Below, piece by piece: positions 11,315 through 22,484 of a stretch of 64,000 bases of DNA. Under the pieces are notes generated by a model that made no database searches, had not been told where the DNA came from, and saw nothing but the letters and a program-made list of their open reading frames with translations. The DNA lies in the NCBI RefSeq assembly GCF_905171765.1, contig NC_053390.1, positions 164,712,166 to 164,776,165 on the forward strand, written 5' to 3'. The DNA comes from Bufo bufo (lineage: Eukaryota > Chordata > Amphibia > Anura > Bufonidae). A program made the translations under genes and the position numbers. The stretch's first letter is position 1. Every line of letters starts with the position of its first letter.

Positions 11315-13458
11315 TTAGTGGAAAGATTGTGTGGGAGTTACTGCACCCACTGCTGGATAAGAGTTACCACCTCTATGTGGATAACTATTATACCAGCATA
11401 CCCCTATTCAGGTCCCTAACTGCCTGAGGTACTGTGGCCTGCGGCACAGTGCGCAAAAATCAGAGATGCCTCCTTAGATCCCTGGTAGGTCAACCACTGA
11501 GGGTGAAAGTAGGGATCTTCTCCATGATAACATGCTGGTGGTAAAATACAAGGACAAAAGGGACGTCCTTGTACTGACCACCATTCACACTAATGCCAGC
11601 TCCCCTGCCCCTGTACTTGGTACCACAACCACTACCCCAAACCAGTTTGCATCCTGGACTACTACAGGCACATGGGCGGGGTGGATCTTACAGATCAACT
11701 TATGAAGCCCTACAGTGCCACACGAAAAACAAAAGTGTGGTACAAATAGCTGCCCGTACACATTGTAAAGATGGCAATGTGCAATGCGTACATGCCATTT
11801 CATTCTGCAGGCCACAGAGGAACTTTCCTTCAGTTCCAAGAGGTGGTAATCAAGGCCCAGGCCGGGGAGGGTCCCAGTACTTCAGTAAGTTGCGGTGCCC
11901 GTGTTGTACCAGGGAAACATTTCCCAGGTCAAGTCCCTCTGGACAGCAAGGTAGGGACGGACCCCAAAAAGCTGCAGGGTGTGTTCCAAAAGGGGGATAA
12001 GGAAAGACACCATTTACCACTGTAAAACCTGGCCTGTGCATACAGGACTGCTTCAGAATCTACCACACATCTATGGAGTATTAATTTAATTCCATCCTTT
12101 ATGCTCCTTGTAATGTTTCCACTTTATATCTCTGATTTAGTCCACCTCTCTTTTCAGGTCAGCAAAATCCATATTTAGCTGTTTGACTCTAGAGCCCTGC
12201 CATGCGCCCATACATCATTTTTTGAGCACATTGGCGTATTCGGGGGGAAAATGTGGGTGTCATTTTTCATTTTCACAGCCAAGCGTTTCCTAATTCTGTG
12301 AAACACCCAATGGGTCAAAGTGCTCACTACACACCTTGAAATATTACTTGAGGGGTGTAGTTTCCGGAATGGGGTCACTTTTTAGGGGTTTCCACTGTAG
12401 GGCCACCTCAGGGTGTCTTCACATGCGACATAGCTCCCAATTACCATTCCAGCTAAATCTGCTCTCCTAACGCCATGTGGTGCTCATTCTACTCTGAAGC
12501 CTGCTGTGTGCGCCCATACATCATCTTATGAACACATATGGGATGTTGGCGTATTCGGGGGGGGAAATGGGGAACAAAATTTGGGGTGCATTTTGACCTG
12601 TTATCCCTTATGAAAGTGAAAAATGTGGGTGTGAAGCAACTTTTGCTGGAAAAAGTTCAGTTTTTGAGCACACATGGGGTGTTTCTGTAAACTCCAGATT
12701 CAAGGTAATAGATTTTGAGGTGTTTTTTTTTTTGCTGTTAACCCTTTATGTGTTACAGAAAAAGATAGATAAAAATTGAAAATCTGCAACAACAAAAAAA
12801 GTAAAATTTGGAAATTTAATTCCCATTTTCATTTAATTCTTGTGGGGCACCTAAAGGGTTAAAATCTGTTTTGAATAGCTTGAGGGGCGTAGTTTCTAAA
12901 ATGGGGTGATTTATGGGTGGTTTCTAATATGCAAGCCCCAGAAAGTGACTTCATAACTGAACTGGTCCTGAACAAATTGGGGTTTAGAAATGTTCTTAAA
13001 AATTTTAAGATTTGCTTCTAAACTTCTAAGCCTTCTAACGTCCCAAAGAAATAAAATGAAGTAGACATATGGGGAATGTAAAGTAATAACTATTTTTGGA
13101 GGTATTACTATCTATTATAAAAGTAGAGAAATTGAAATTTGTAAATTTGCTCATTTTTCGAAATCTTTTGTAAATTTGTTTTTTTTTATAAATAAAAATG
13201 ATTTTTACTTAATTTTACCACTGTCATGACGTACAATATGTGACGAGAAAACAATCTCAGAATGGCTTGGATAAGTGAAAGCGGTTTAAAGTTATTACCA
13301 CATAAAATGACACGTCAGATTTGCAAAAAATGGCCTGGGCAGAAAGGTAAAAATTGACCCAGTCCTGAAGGGGTTAATGTTGTTTTGTTTTTGTTTTGAT
13401 GCACATGTATGTAACACAAAGAATTATGATCTGTAATTAATCTGACATGTACATTTAA

Positions 13459-14224
13459 GGCCTCTTTCACACTTGCGTTGTTGGGATCCGGCATGCACTT
13501 CCGTTGCCGGAGGTGCCCCCCGGATCCGGAAAAACGCAAGTGTACTGAAAGCATTTGAAGACGGAACCGTCTTCCAAATGCTTTCAGTGTTACTATGGCA
13601 CCCAGGACGCTATTAAAGTCCTGGTTGCCATAGTAGGAGCGGGGAGCGGGGAAGCGGTATACTTACAGTCCGTGCGGCTCCCGGGGCGCTCCAGAATGAC
13701 GTCAGAGCGCCCCAAGCGCATGGATGACGTGATCCATGCGATCACGTCATCCATGCGCTTGGGGCGCCCTGACGTCACTCTGGAGCGCCCGGGGAGCCGC
13801 ACGGACGGTAAGTACACTGCTCCCCCGCTCCCCACTACACTTACCATGGCTGCCAGGACTTTAGCATCCCGGCAGCCATGGTAACCATTCAGAAAAAGCT
13901 AAATGTCGGCTCCGGCAATGCGCCGAAACGACGTTTAGCTTAAGGCCGGATCCGGATCAATGCCTTCCAATGGGCATTAATTCCGGATCCGGCCTTGCGG
14001 CAAGTGTTCCGGATTTTTGGCCGGAGCAAAAAGCGCAGCATGCTGCGGTATTTTCTCCGGCCAAAAAACGTTCCGTTCCGGAACTGAAGACATCCTGATG
14101 CATCCTGAACGGATTTCTCTCCATTCAGAATGCATTAGGATAATCCTGATCAGGATTCTTCCGGCATAGAGCCCCGACGACGGAACTCTATGCCGGAAGA
14201 CAATAAGCAGGTGTGAAAGAGCCC
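13459..14224. mobile_element. Harbinger-like MITE with a long internal palindrome
   Basis: TAA flanks at 13456-13458 and 14225-14227. Ends GGCCTCTTTCACACTTGC and GTGTGAAAGAGCCC. Positions about 13590-13890 form a large inverted repeat centred near 13735 (ATGACGTGATCCATGCGATC region); the two strands therefore show nearly the same open frame, which is a by-product and not a gene. Confidence 0.8.
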
Positions 14225-14227
14225 TAA

Positions 14228-14489
14228 ATGAAAAAAAAGGCTCAGCCCTCACTGCCATGCCCTCAACACTTTGATTGAAATAGTCAGGCAGTGAAAACAT
14301 TATAAAACCTGGCCCTGTCAATAGACATGAAGAGGGTGCAGCAGTTGCAGAGAGAGCAGAGCCTCTAGGTGTAATAACAACGCCCCCGTTGCTCCTAGAG
14401 GCTGGATCCTAGATTTTTCTCAGCAATGCGGGCACATATGAACATGGGACCGACACAGATGTCTTCAGCTGCCAAGTGCACATGTAACA
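14228..14489. repeat. Repeat fragment shared with 6.2 kb, before pB2
   Basis: Contains GAGCCTCTAGGTGTAATA and, 25 bases on, CTCCTAGAGGCT, whose inverse occurs at 6205-6270. No gene. The left end of pB2 is lost in or after this segment. Confidence 0.4.
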
Positions 14490-15325
14490 GGTCAGCCAGT
14501 GTCATAGGTACAGATCGGAACCCGTGTAGGCGATCGCAGTAAACCGCAGGTCAATTCAGACCTGTGGTTTGCTGCGTTTCTGGGTTATTCGGGTCTCTGA
14601 GGACCCGATAACCCGGAACAGGATGGTGATCGGTGGTGTGTTTTTACCCCATCAATCGCCATCCTTCGATCCTGAGTGGTGATGGTGAAATCACCTCTCA
14701 GGATCGCCTCTGATTGGTAGGTGGGCGGGCGGGAGATTCAAATGTTGCCAGCGCTCCCCTCTTCCTCCTTTTGTGTCCGGAGCCTGAGGCGAGAGGAGCG
14801 CTGCTGTGCACGTGTGGATCTGAGCCAGCACCCATCCTTGCCCCCAGGACCCGATCTGTGCCCCAGCACCCCCCATCTGATCAGCAGGTAATTAGGGAAA
14901 GGTTGGGCTAGGCAGGGATAATAAAAGGGAAAGTTAGTGTGAAAAAAAGTTTTATTGCATCACCCTAAGTAGGGTGTCTGGGGTCCACAGCACAGCTGTG
15001 TGACCCTAGACCCCCCAGGGGTGCTGCCGCTTGCCCCCCTGCCCCCCCTCACAACTTTTATGGGGCGCAGGCATTTAAAAAAAAAAAAAAAATTGTGTGC
15101 GTACGCCGACTGTGGCCGGCACTCTTAGCGTCTGGCCACTGATAGCGCATCACACACCCCACCGCTGATCAACTTCGGATGGTTGATCAGCGGTTTTTAA
15201 TTTTTATTTTTTTTCATTTTCACATTTTTCCCCTTTTTTTAGTTAGTCTTTTTTTTTTTCTGTTAGTTTTAGGGATAAGTACATGAACACCCGTACCCCC
15301 ACACACACTGAATAAAGATTTACAA

Positions 15326-15359
15326 GCACGCACACACATACACACACACACACACACCG
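15326..15359. repeat. CA/ACAC microsatellite just before the pB2 start codon
   Basis: Alternating CA with a few interruptions immediately upstream of the ATG of the truncated transposase. Confidence 0.8.
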
Positions 15360-15360
15360 G

Positions 15361-16066
15361 ATGTTCTCGGCCGAGGAGGCATACGCCCAGCTTGCCTCTG
15401 AGTCAGAGAGTCCTAGTGAGGACGAGGATGACCCCCCTTTCCTGTTGTCATCCACGTTCTCCTCATCATCTAGCGATGATGATGAGCTCCCAAGGCAGAA
15501 TTGTACTGTCCACAATTCATGGTAACGGCATCACCCCTGTCCCTGTGCGAGGTACCGCTGCAACGGTCCTCAAGCCCGATTGTATCGTCGACTACAATCG
15601 GTATATGGGAGGAGTTGATCTCTCTGATCAAGTCCTCAAGCCATATAACGCCATGCGCAAAACCTGGGCATGGTACAAAAAAGTTGCGGTCTACTTGGTG
15701 CAGGTTGCCTTGTACAACTCTTTTGTGCTGTCCCGGAGCGCTGGCAACACAGGGACATTCCTTCAGTTCTATGAGGCAGTCCTCAAGGCCCTGATCTTTT
15801 CAGACCGGGAAAGAGCAGGCAGGAGTACCTCGGGAACTGGAGGTGACCAGATTGTCCCTGGCCAACACTTTCCAGGTGTGGTCCCCCATACTGGAAAGAA
15901 GGGACGAACTCAAAAAAAAAGTGCAGAGTGTGTCGCAGGAGGGGGATACGGAAGGACACCACTACTCAGTGCGACACGTGCCCCGATCATCCGGGCCTCT
16001 GCATTGACGGTTGCTTCAGGGAGTACCACACTTCCATGGAGTACTAAATTTATATCCCAATTTAGC
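15361..16066 (+). pseudogene. Internally deleted piggyBac transposase in pB2
   Basis: An ATG at 15361 opens an acidic N-terminus (MFSAEEAYAQLASESE..., then a serine/aspartate-rich run), which matches the EEAY-type start of the pB4 transposase. Near 15498 the frame changes and the sequence jumps to the C-terminal third: STIHGNGITPVPVRG, MGGVDLSDQVLKPYN (third catalytic aspartate at about 15610), WYKKVAVYLVQVALYNSF. A second frameshift near 15910-15920 precedes the cysteine-rich end (CRVCRRRGIRKDT, then CDTCPDHPGLC) that stops near 16045-16066. The first two catalytic aspartates are deleted. It cannot be an active transposase, though it keeps the DNA-end-binding type of C-terminus. Confidence 0.8.
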
Positions 16067-17961
16067 CACTGACAAATCGGATAAAAAAAACTGGTTCTCA
16101 GACTTGACACCAAAAAAAAAATTGTAAAAACTAAAATAATTTAAAAAAAAGTATATAAATTAGGTATCGCCGCGTCTGTAATAATCTCCTCTATAAAAAA
16201 TACCCCATGACCTAACCCCCCAGATTAACACGGTCAAAAAAAGAACTTTTTTTGTCACCTTACATAACTAAAAGTTTAATAGCAAGCGATCAAAAAGTCA
16301 TATAGCCCCCAAAATAGTGCCAATAAAACAGTCCTCTCATCCCGCAAAAAATGAGCCCCTACATAAGATAATTGGCTAAAAAACTAAAATAAAAAATGAC
16401 TCTTAGACTTTAGAGATACAAAGAAAAAATTTTTGTATCAAAAAGGATTATAGTCTAAAACCTAAATAATTGTAAAAAAGTAGACTTATTAGGTATCGCC
16501 GCGTCCGTAAAAGAATCTCCTCTATAAAAATACCCCATGACATAACCCCCCAGATTAACACGGTCAAAAAAACTAAACAAAACAAAAAATGGTGCCAAAA
16601 CAGCTATTTTTGGCACTTTTCCATTTCAATCCGTTTTTTCCGGTAACAAAGCAAGGGTTAACAACCAAACAAAACTTGATATTTATTAGCCTGATACTGC
16701 AGTTTACAGAAACGCCACATTTGTGGTCGTAAACTGCTGTATCACTAAAAGGCAGGGCGCAAAAGGAAAGGACCGACATGGTTTCTGGAAGGCCGATTTT
16801 GATGGCCTTTTTTATTGACACCATGTCCCTTTTGAAGCCCCCCTGATGCACCCCTAGAGTAGAAACTCCCTAAAAGTGACCCCATCTAAAGAAACTACAC
16901 CCCGCAAGGTATTCAAAACTGATTTTACAAACTTTATTAACCCTTTAGGTGTTCCTCAACAGATAATGGCAAATGGAGATGAAATTTCAGAATTTAAATT
17001 TTTGGTAACCTAATCTCACAAAAATGTAATATAGAGCAACCAAAAATCATATGTACCCTAGAAATAGTCCCAACAAAACCGCCACCTTATCCCGTAGTTT
17101 CCAAAATGGGGTCACTTTTAGGGAGTTTCTACTCCAGGGGTGCATCAGAGGGGTTGAAACAGGACAAGGTGTAAATAAACCGGTCCATAAAAATCAGCCC
17201 TCCAAAAACCACACGGAGCTCCTTTCCATCTACGCCCCGCCGCGTGGCCGTACAGTAGTGTACGACCACATATGGGGTGTTTCTGTAAACGGCAGTTAGG
17301 GCAATAAAGATACAGTCTTGTTTGTCTGTTAACCCTTGCTTTGTTAGTGGGAAAAAATGGGTTAAAATTGAAAATTTGGCAAAAAATTTAATTCTCAAAT
17401 TTCATCCCCATTTGCCAATAACTCTTGTGCAACACCTAAAGAGTTAACGACGTTTGTAAAAATCAGTTTTGAATAGCTTGAGGGGTGTAGTTTCTAGAAT
17501 GGGGTCTTTTTTGGGTGGTTTCTATTATATAAGCCTCACAAAGTGACTTCAGACCTGAACTGGTCCCTAAAAATTGGGTTTTTGAAAAGTTCTGAAAAAT
17601 TTCAAGATTTGCGTCCAAACTTCTAAGCCTTGTAACATCCCCAAAATATAAAATATCATTCCCAAAATGATCCAAACATGAAGTAGACAAATGGGGAATG
17701 TAAAGTAATAACTATTTTTGGAGGTAATACTATGTATTATAGAAATTGAAACTTGGAAATTAGCAATTTTTTACAAATTTTTGTTAAATGGTTTTTTTTT
17801 TATAAATAAAAATTCATTTTTTTTACTACATTTTACCAGTGTCATGAAGAAAAATATGTGATGAAAAAACAATCTCAGAATGGCCTGGATAAGTCAAAGC
17901 GTTTTAAAGTTATCACCACTTAAAGTTACACTGGTCAGATTTGCAAAAAATGGCCTGGTCC
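16067..17961 (+). repeat. Non-coding tail of pB2 with imperfect tandem units
   Basis: No gene. A unit with 'GGTATCGCCGCGTC ... ATACCCCATGACCTAACCCC' occurs near 16162 and again near 16492 (spacing about 330 bp). Farther on, AAACTACACCCC..GGTATTCAAAACTGATTTTAC blocks recur and are the same family as the blocks in pB3 (54890-56100), there in the opposite strand sense. Confidence 0.65.
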
Positions 17962-17965
17962 TTAA

Positions 17966-18592
17966 AGGGCTTCTGTCACCCCACTAAACTCACTTTTTTT
18001 TGGGGTACTTATAATCCCTATACTGCGATATATCTATACATTATGTTATTAATCATTTTCGTTCTGTAGATAAGGCAAAAAACGTACTTTTATAATATGC
18101 TAATTACCTGTCTACCAACAAGTAGGGCGTCTACTTGCTGGTAGCAGCCGCAAAAAACCGCCCCCTCCTCCTGTTGATTGACAGGGCCAGCCGCGATCTC
18201 CTCCTCCGGCTGGCCCTGTCTGCATTTCAAAAATCGCGCGCCTGTCTTGATTCGGCGCAGGTGCTGAGGAGGCGAGCCTCCTTCTCTCAGAGCGCCTGCG
18301 CCGAATCAAGACAGGCGCGCAATTTTTGAAATGCAGACAGGGCCACTGGAGGAGGACATCGCGGCTGGCCCTGTCAATCAACAGGAGGAGGGGGCGGTTT
18401 TTTGCGGCTGCTACCAGCAAGTAGACGCCCTACTTGCTGGTAGACAGGTAATTAGCATATTATAAAAGTACTTTTTTTGCCTTATCTACAGAAGGAAAAT
18501 GATTAATAACATAATGTATAGATATATCGCAGTATAGGGATTATAAGTACCCAAAAAAAAAATAATGAGTTTAGTGGGGTGACAGAAGCCCT
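17966..18592. mobile_element. Palindromic T2-type MITE inserted in the pB2 end
   Basis: TTAA at 17962-17965 and 18593-18596; ends AGGGCTTCTGTCACCCC and its inverse. Almost the whole 627 bp is one inverted repeat (arms about 17966-18270 and 18300-18592). Removing it joins TGGCCTGGTCC to TTAAGGTGAAATAAGGC, which reproduces the terminal sequence of pB3, so the insertion site is inside the pB2 end. Open frames on both strands here are mirror images, not genes. Confidence 0.85.
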
Positions 18593-18788
18593 TTAAGGTG
18601 AAATAAGGCTGTGTCCTTAAGAGTAAAAAAAAAAATTGGCAGGACAGTTTTTTTGTTTTTTGTCTTTATCATGACAAAGACACAAATTAGCAAAGTACAG
18701 GGACTACCAAGGCTTTGACATAGGAGTCAGAGTCTGAGTCAGGTTGAGTCAGTCGACAGAAAAGTGCTGATTCCAAACTCCAGCTTTA

Positions 18789-19645
18789 GGCTACTTTCAC
18801 ACTTGCAGCAGTGTGATCCGGCGGGCAGTTCAGTCGTCGGAACTGCCCGCCGGATCGGCCGATTTTGATGTGACTGAAAACATTTGTGAGACGGATCCAG
18901 ATGCGGATCCGTCTCACAAATGCATTGCAAGAACGGATCAGACTCTCCGCTTGTCATGCGGACAGACGGATCAGTCTTGTATTTTTTTTTTCACATTTTT
19001 ACCAGTCTGCGCATGCGCAGGCTGGAAGGACGGATCCGGCACTAATACATTCCTATGGGGAAAAATGCCGGATCCGGCATTCAGGCAAGTCTTCAGTTTT
19101 TTTCGCCGGAGATAAAACCGTAGCATGCTACGGTTTTATCTTTTGCCTGATCAGTCAAAATGACTGAACTGACGACATCCTGAACGGATTAGGGTACTTT
19201 CACACTTGCGGCAGGACGGATCCGACAGGCTGTTCACCCTGTCGGATCCGTCCTTCCACTATTTCGCCGTGCCGCCGCTCCGTCCACATTGACTATAATG
19301 GGGACAGGGGAGGAGCACCGGCGCAGTACGGCAGTTCGCAGTGAGAGGCCGCCGGACTAAAAAGTCGGACATGCAGGACTTTTAGACCGGCGTCCTTTCG
19401 CCGTGCACTACCGTGCTGTGCCGGAGCTCCACCCCGTCCCCATTATAGTCAATAGGGACGGAGCGGCGGAATGACGGTTCTTATAGGGTGAACAGCCTGT
19501 CGGATCAGTCCTGCCGCAAGTGTGAAAGTACCCTTACTCTCCATTTAGAATGCATGGGGATATGCCTGATCAGTTATTTTCCGGTATAGAGCCCCTGTGA
19601 CGGTACTCTATGCCGGAAAAGAAAAACGCTAGTATGAAAGTACCC
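18789..19645. mobile_element. Harbinger-like MITE, interrupted by a second MITE
   Basis: TTA at 18786-18788 and 19646-19648; left end GGCTACTTTCACACTTGC, right end GTATGAAAGTACCC. Interior has CGGATCCG-rich, self-complementary sequence. A related MITE sits inside at 19192-19533. Confidence 0.75.
19192..19533. mobile_element. Harbinger-like MITE nested in the previous one
   Basis: TTA at 19189-19191 and 19534-19536; ends GGGTACTTTCACACTTGCGG and its exact inverse. 342 bp, close to a full palindrome, little diverged. Confidence 0.85.
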
Positions 19646-20021
19646 TTAAAGATAAAAATATCAAAGATTATGTAACACGGATATTGTATAATTCATTTAG
19701 CAAATGCATAGCTTGTTGAATATTTACTTTAATAGGAAATTAGGAAAGTTTACAAATTTTAGTCATAAATGGATGTTATTTCCTATCCATAGAAGGCTTA
19801 TATGTATCAGAAATAACACTAACTAGTGGAGTTGCAGATTGGGAGTAATAGAATCAGAGTTTTGGGTGCTTGGGAACAGACTTCATGACTCTACAGCCCT
19901 GGGAACTCCAACAAAGAACAAGTTTTCGTTCATAAAGTTACGAAAAAACACAGCACAGTGCTCGTCATAATTTCTTTAATTAATTTTTTAATAAAGGGTA
20001 GAACTCTTGTATAATAACCCA

Positions 20022-20400
20022 TAATAAATGGTTGTCCCATGAAAAATAGTTTCCAAACCAGCACCTGGGTGTGAATACTTTTGTAATTGCATGTAATGAA
20101 AAATGTAGATAATAAAATGTATATGTATAGTGCCACCTGCTGTTTGTTCTCTTTCTTATTTCTCTGTCCACCTCATTGAGGTGGACGCATATGCTCAGTT
20201 TCATCCTTCAGCTGACTTCTGAGCTGCGATAGAGAGAGCTACAGCAGAAAGGACACACCCCTGGGCTCTGATAGGGAGAGAATTGCAGCAGAAAGGACAC
20301 GCTGCATGCAAGGTACAGGGCTGGTTCTAGTTTTGTTAAAAAGAGATGGTCATGAACCGTATGATCCATGATGCGATTTACAATTTTTTAATTAACTATT
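20022..20400 (+). mobile_element. T2-type MITE family R, copy 1 (degraded ends)
   Basis: Starts near GGTTGTCCCATGAAAAATAG and continues through CAAACCAGCACCTGGG, GCCACCTGCTGT and CTCTGTCCACCTCATTGAGG to about 20400. The same sequence, split by insertions, is found at 37839-40902 (+) and 45234-60634 (-). Those copies have TTAA flanks; here the flanks have decayed. This copy serves as an uninterrupted reference for family R. Confidence 0.65.
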
Positions 20401-20894
20401 TGAACATTGTCGTATATTCACGTGAATGTCTAACATATATATTAAAAACATAATAAAAGTATATATGGACAAGGCCTTAAAGATTTTTTTTTTTAAGTGC
20501 CAGAAAACAGGGGTCTGTATGAAATGAAAATACTCCCACTCGGCTTTTCAATGTCTTGCTGCTGAGGTTCCAGCTGGGCCTGCTGCGGTCACACACAGAC
20601 CATTCTAATCTCATACACACGTAATCACGGAGTAGCCACTAGTCTATAGCATAAGGCAGAAAGCCCCTTACAGCCCATCAATCTTTTCTACAGACTTCCA
20701 ATGTGCTAATTAATGATGACGGTGAATAAAAAGATGGCATTTTGACATTTCGCCATCAGATCATTTGGAAACACTTAATGGTTAATCAATACTTAGAAAT
20801 CAGCCAGCAGAGACCAAAACCCCCATCACCACCACAACAAAAGGACACCGCTTTCTGTCTACTCTATCACACGTCAGCAAATCATACATCTTTA

Positions 20895-21208
20895 GGCCTC
20901 GTGCAGACGACCTCGGTCAGCAAAAAAACGGATCCTCAAAAAATACGGATGACGCCCATGTGCATTCTGTATTTTGCGGAACGGAACAGCTGGCCCCTAA
21001 TAAAACAGTCCTATCCTTGTCCGTAATGTGGACAATAATAGGACATGTTCTATTTTTTTGAGCGGAACGGAAATACGAACATACGGAAACAGAATGCACA
21101 GTAACTTCCGTTTTTTTTGACGGACCCATTGAAATTAATGGTTCAGTATACGGTCCGCAAAAAATAGGACCGGATATAGATAGAAAATACTTTCGTGTGC
21201 ACGAGGCC
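20895..21208. mobile_element. Harbinger-like MITE
   Basis: TTA at 20892-20894 and 21209-21211; ends GGCCTCGTGCAGACGA and TCGTGTGCACGAGGCC. Its right TTA is also the left TTA of the next MITE. Confidence 0.8.
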
Positions 21209-21211
21209 TTA

Positions 21212-21499
21212 GGGTGCATTCACACGACCGTATAAATGGATCCACATCTGTTCCGCGATTTTGCCGAACAGGTGCGGACCCATTCATTTCAAAAGATGCG
21301 GACAGCACACGGTTGTTCCGTTTCGCTGCCCCGCAAAAAATAGAGCATGTTCTATTGGTTCTGGACAAGAATAGGCATTTTCTATATAGTGCCGGCCATG
21401 TGTGGTCCTCAAAATGCTGAACGCACACGTCCGGTATCTGTGTTTTGCGGATCCGCAATTTGCAGACCACAAAATGCTTACGGTCGTGTGAATGCACCT
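21212..21499. mobile_element. Harbinger-like MITE abutting the previous one
   Basis: Ends GGGTGCATTCACACGACCG and its inverse; TTA flanks at 21209-21211 (shared) and 21500-21502. Different terminal family from its neighbour. Confidence 0.8.
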
Positions 21500-21681
21500 T
21501 TATACATATATGAACCACCACCCAAAGTGGATAACTGGACAGTAGAAATCACTCTTCAGAGTCTTAATTTATTTCCCATTAAATAATCTATTGATGGGGG
21601 GGATATAAAAGGTGACCCCAGTTATTGGATTCTCTGCAGTATAAGGTCGGGGCTTGCGCTACAGAAATTCTGCAAAAAAAA

Positions 21682-22107
21682 GGCCTCATGCACACGACCG
21701 TTGTTTTATTCCGTGTCCGTTGTTCCGTTTTTCTGCGGACCCATTGACTTTCAATCGGTCTGTTGAAAACTCGGCTAATGCACAATTTGTCATCCGCGTC
21801 CGTGATCCGTGGTTCCAGTCCGTCAAAAAAATATAACCTGTCCTATTTTTTTCACGGAAAACGGTTCGCGGACCCATTCAAGTCAATGGGACCGTGAAAA
21901 AACCCGGAGGCACACAAGATTGTCGTCCGCGTCCGTTTTTTCCTATCATTTGCATGGCAAACTTGACTTAGACTTTTTTTTTACTTTCCTTTATGTCTGG
22001 TGGTTCTCCAAAAATAAAAGAAGACACACGGAAACGGAAACTGATCACGAAACAACGGAACCCCATTTTGCGGAACAGAACACAACAACAGTCGTGTGCA
22101 TGAGGCC
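21682..22107. mobile_element. Harbinger-like MITE
   Basis: Ends GGCCTCATGCACACGACCG and GTCGTGTGCATGAGGCC; right flank TAA (22108-22110), left flank AAA (decayed). Contains the common interior module CCATTGACTTTCAAT / CCCATTCAAGTCAATGG. Confidence 0.75.
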
Positions 22108-22149
22108 TAAAAACTTTTTTTTTTTTTTTTTTTTAAACCAGCCAAATCT

Positions 22150-22475
22150 CATAAAGGCCACAGGCAAGTTGCAGTTGAATTAGTCTTGCATGTTGGCCTC
22201 TGATGGCAAAGTCAACCAAAACTCCAACAGCACTTCCAAAATGTTTTATTTTTATCCAGTGCGCACCATGGCCTCTTTCTAAACCAGTGACGGCACATTC
22301 ATCAGCAACATGGCCTAGGCCCAGCTCAGTCCCATTCACGTGAATGGGGCTGAGCTGCATTACCAAACACAGCTGCTGTACAATGGACGGCGCTGAGCTT
22401 GGTAAGCTGTGAGGGTGCTGGGTGTTGGACCCCCCCACTGATTAGATACTGATGACCTTTCCTGAGGATTGGTCA
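22150..22475. repeat. Degraded T2-type fragment of the 'CCTGAGGAT' family
   Basis: ACCAGTGACGGCACATTCATC ... GGGGCTGAGCTGCA ... GACCTTTCCTGAGGATTGGTC resembles parts of the T2 element at 44128-44541. Terminal TTAA is not preserved. Confidence 0.5.
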
Positions 22476-22484
22476 TCAGTATTA

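Larger units (their letters stand above)
10027..12060 (+). pseudogene. piggyBac transposase remnant in pB1
   Basis: Similarity to the pB4 transposase runs in pieces. Before the MITE: FHQYLPSKQARYGIKIYKLC and YTHKFHVYE (about 10210-10315). After it: SYHLYVDNYYTSIPLFRSL (11360-11420) with the second catalytic aspartate, then MGGVDLTDQ near 11670-11700 with the third, and a cysteine-rich C-terminus near 11970-12060. The first catalytic block (VDE in pB4) is lost: the corresponding codons read differently. Several stops and frame changes are present. Family knowledge: piggyBac transposases use three aspartates and a C-terminal cysteine-rich domain that binds the element ends. Confidence 0.8.
9469..13373 (+). 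mobile_element. piggyBac-like element, copy 1 (pB1), decayed and interrupted
   Basis: Bounded by TTAA at 9465-9468 and 13374-13377. The right end reads inward CCCCTTCAGGACTGGG, comparable to the CCCCTTAAGGAC ends of the other copies; the left end (CGCCCAGCGCCGTACATG) is more diverged, so the left boundary is less certain. It holds a broken transposase gene at 10027-12060, a MITE inside that gene, and about 1.3 kb of non-coding repetitive tail (12060-13370) with phrases such as 'GTGTAGTTTC..AATGGGGTCA' that recur in pB2 and pB3. Confidence 0.7.
14490..18623 (+). mobile_element. piggyBac-like element, copy 2 (pB2), internally deleted
   Basis: The 5' leader from about 14505 (CGATCGCAGTAAACCGCAGG) matches, in reverse, 57770-57835 of pB3. 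A truncated transposase gene (15361-16066) follows, then a tail of imperfect tandem units. The right end reads TGTGTCCTTAAGAG at 18611-18623, matching the end of pB3, and is interrupted by a T2 MITE. A clear left TTAA was not found, so the left end is probably truncated. Confidence 0.7.

Noticed and set aside
13555..13884. 109-codon frame and its minus-strand counterpart
   Set aside because: Both come from the internal palindrome of the MITE at 13459-14224; the two peptides are nearly identical.
18112..18420. Mirror-image open frames on both strands
   Set aside because: Produced by the near-perfect palindrome of the T2 MITE at 17966-18592.
20130..20350. Family R first considered as a tRNA-derived SINE
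   Set aside because: The B-box-like GGTTCTAG is weak, there is no A-tail, and copies 2 and 3 have TTAA flanks and TTAAAGG-type inverted ends, which fit a T2-type DNA MITE.
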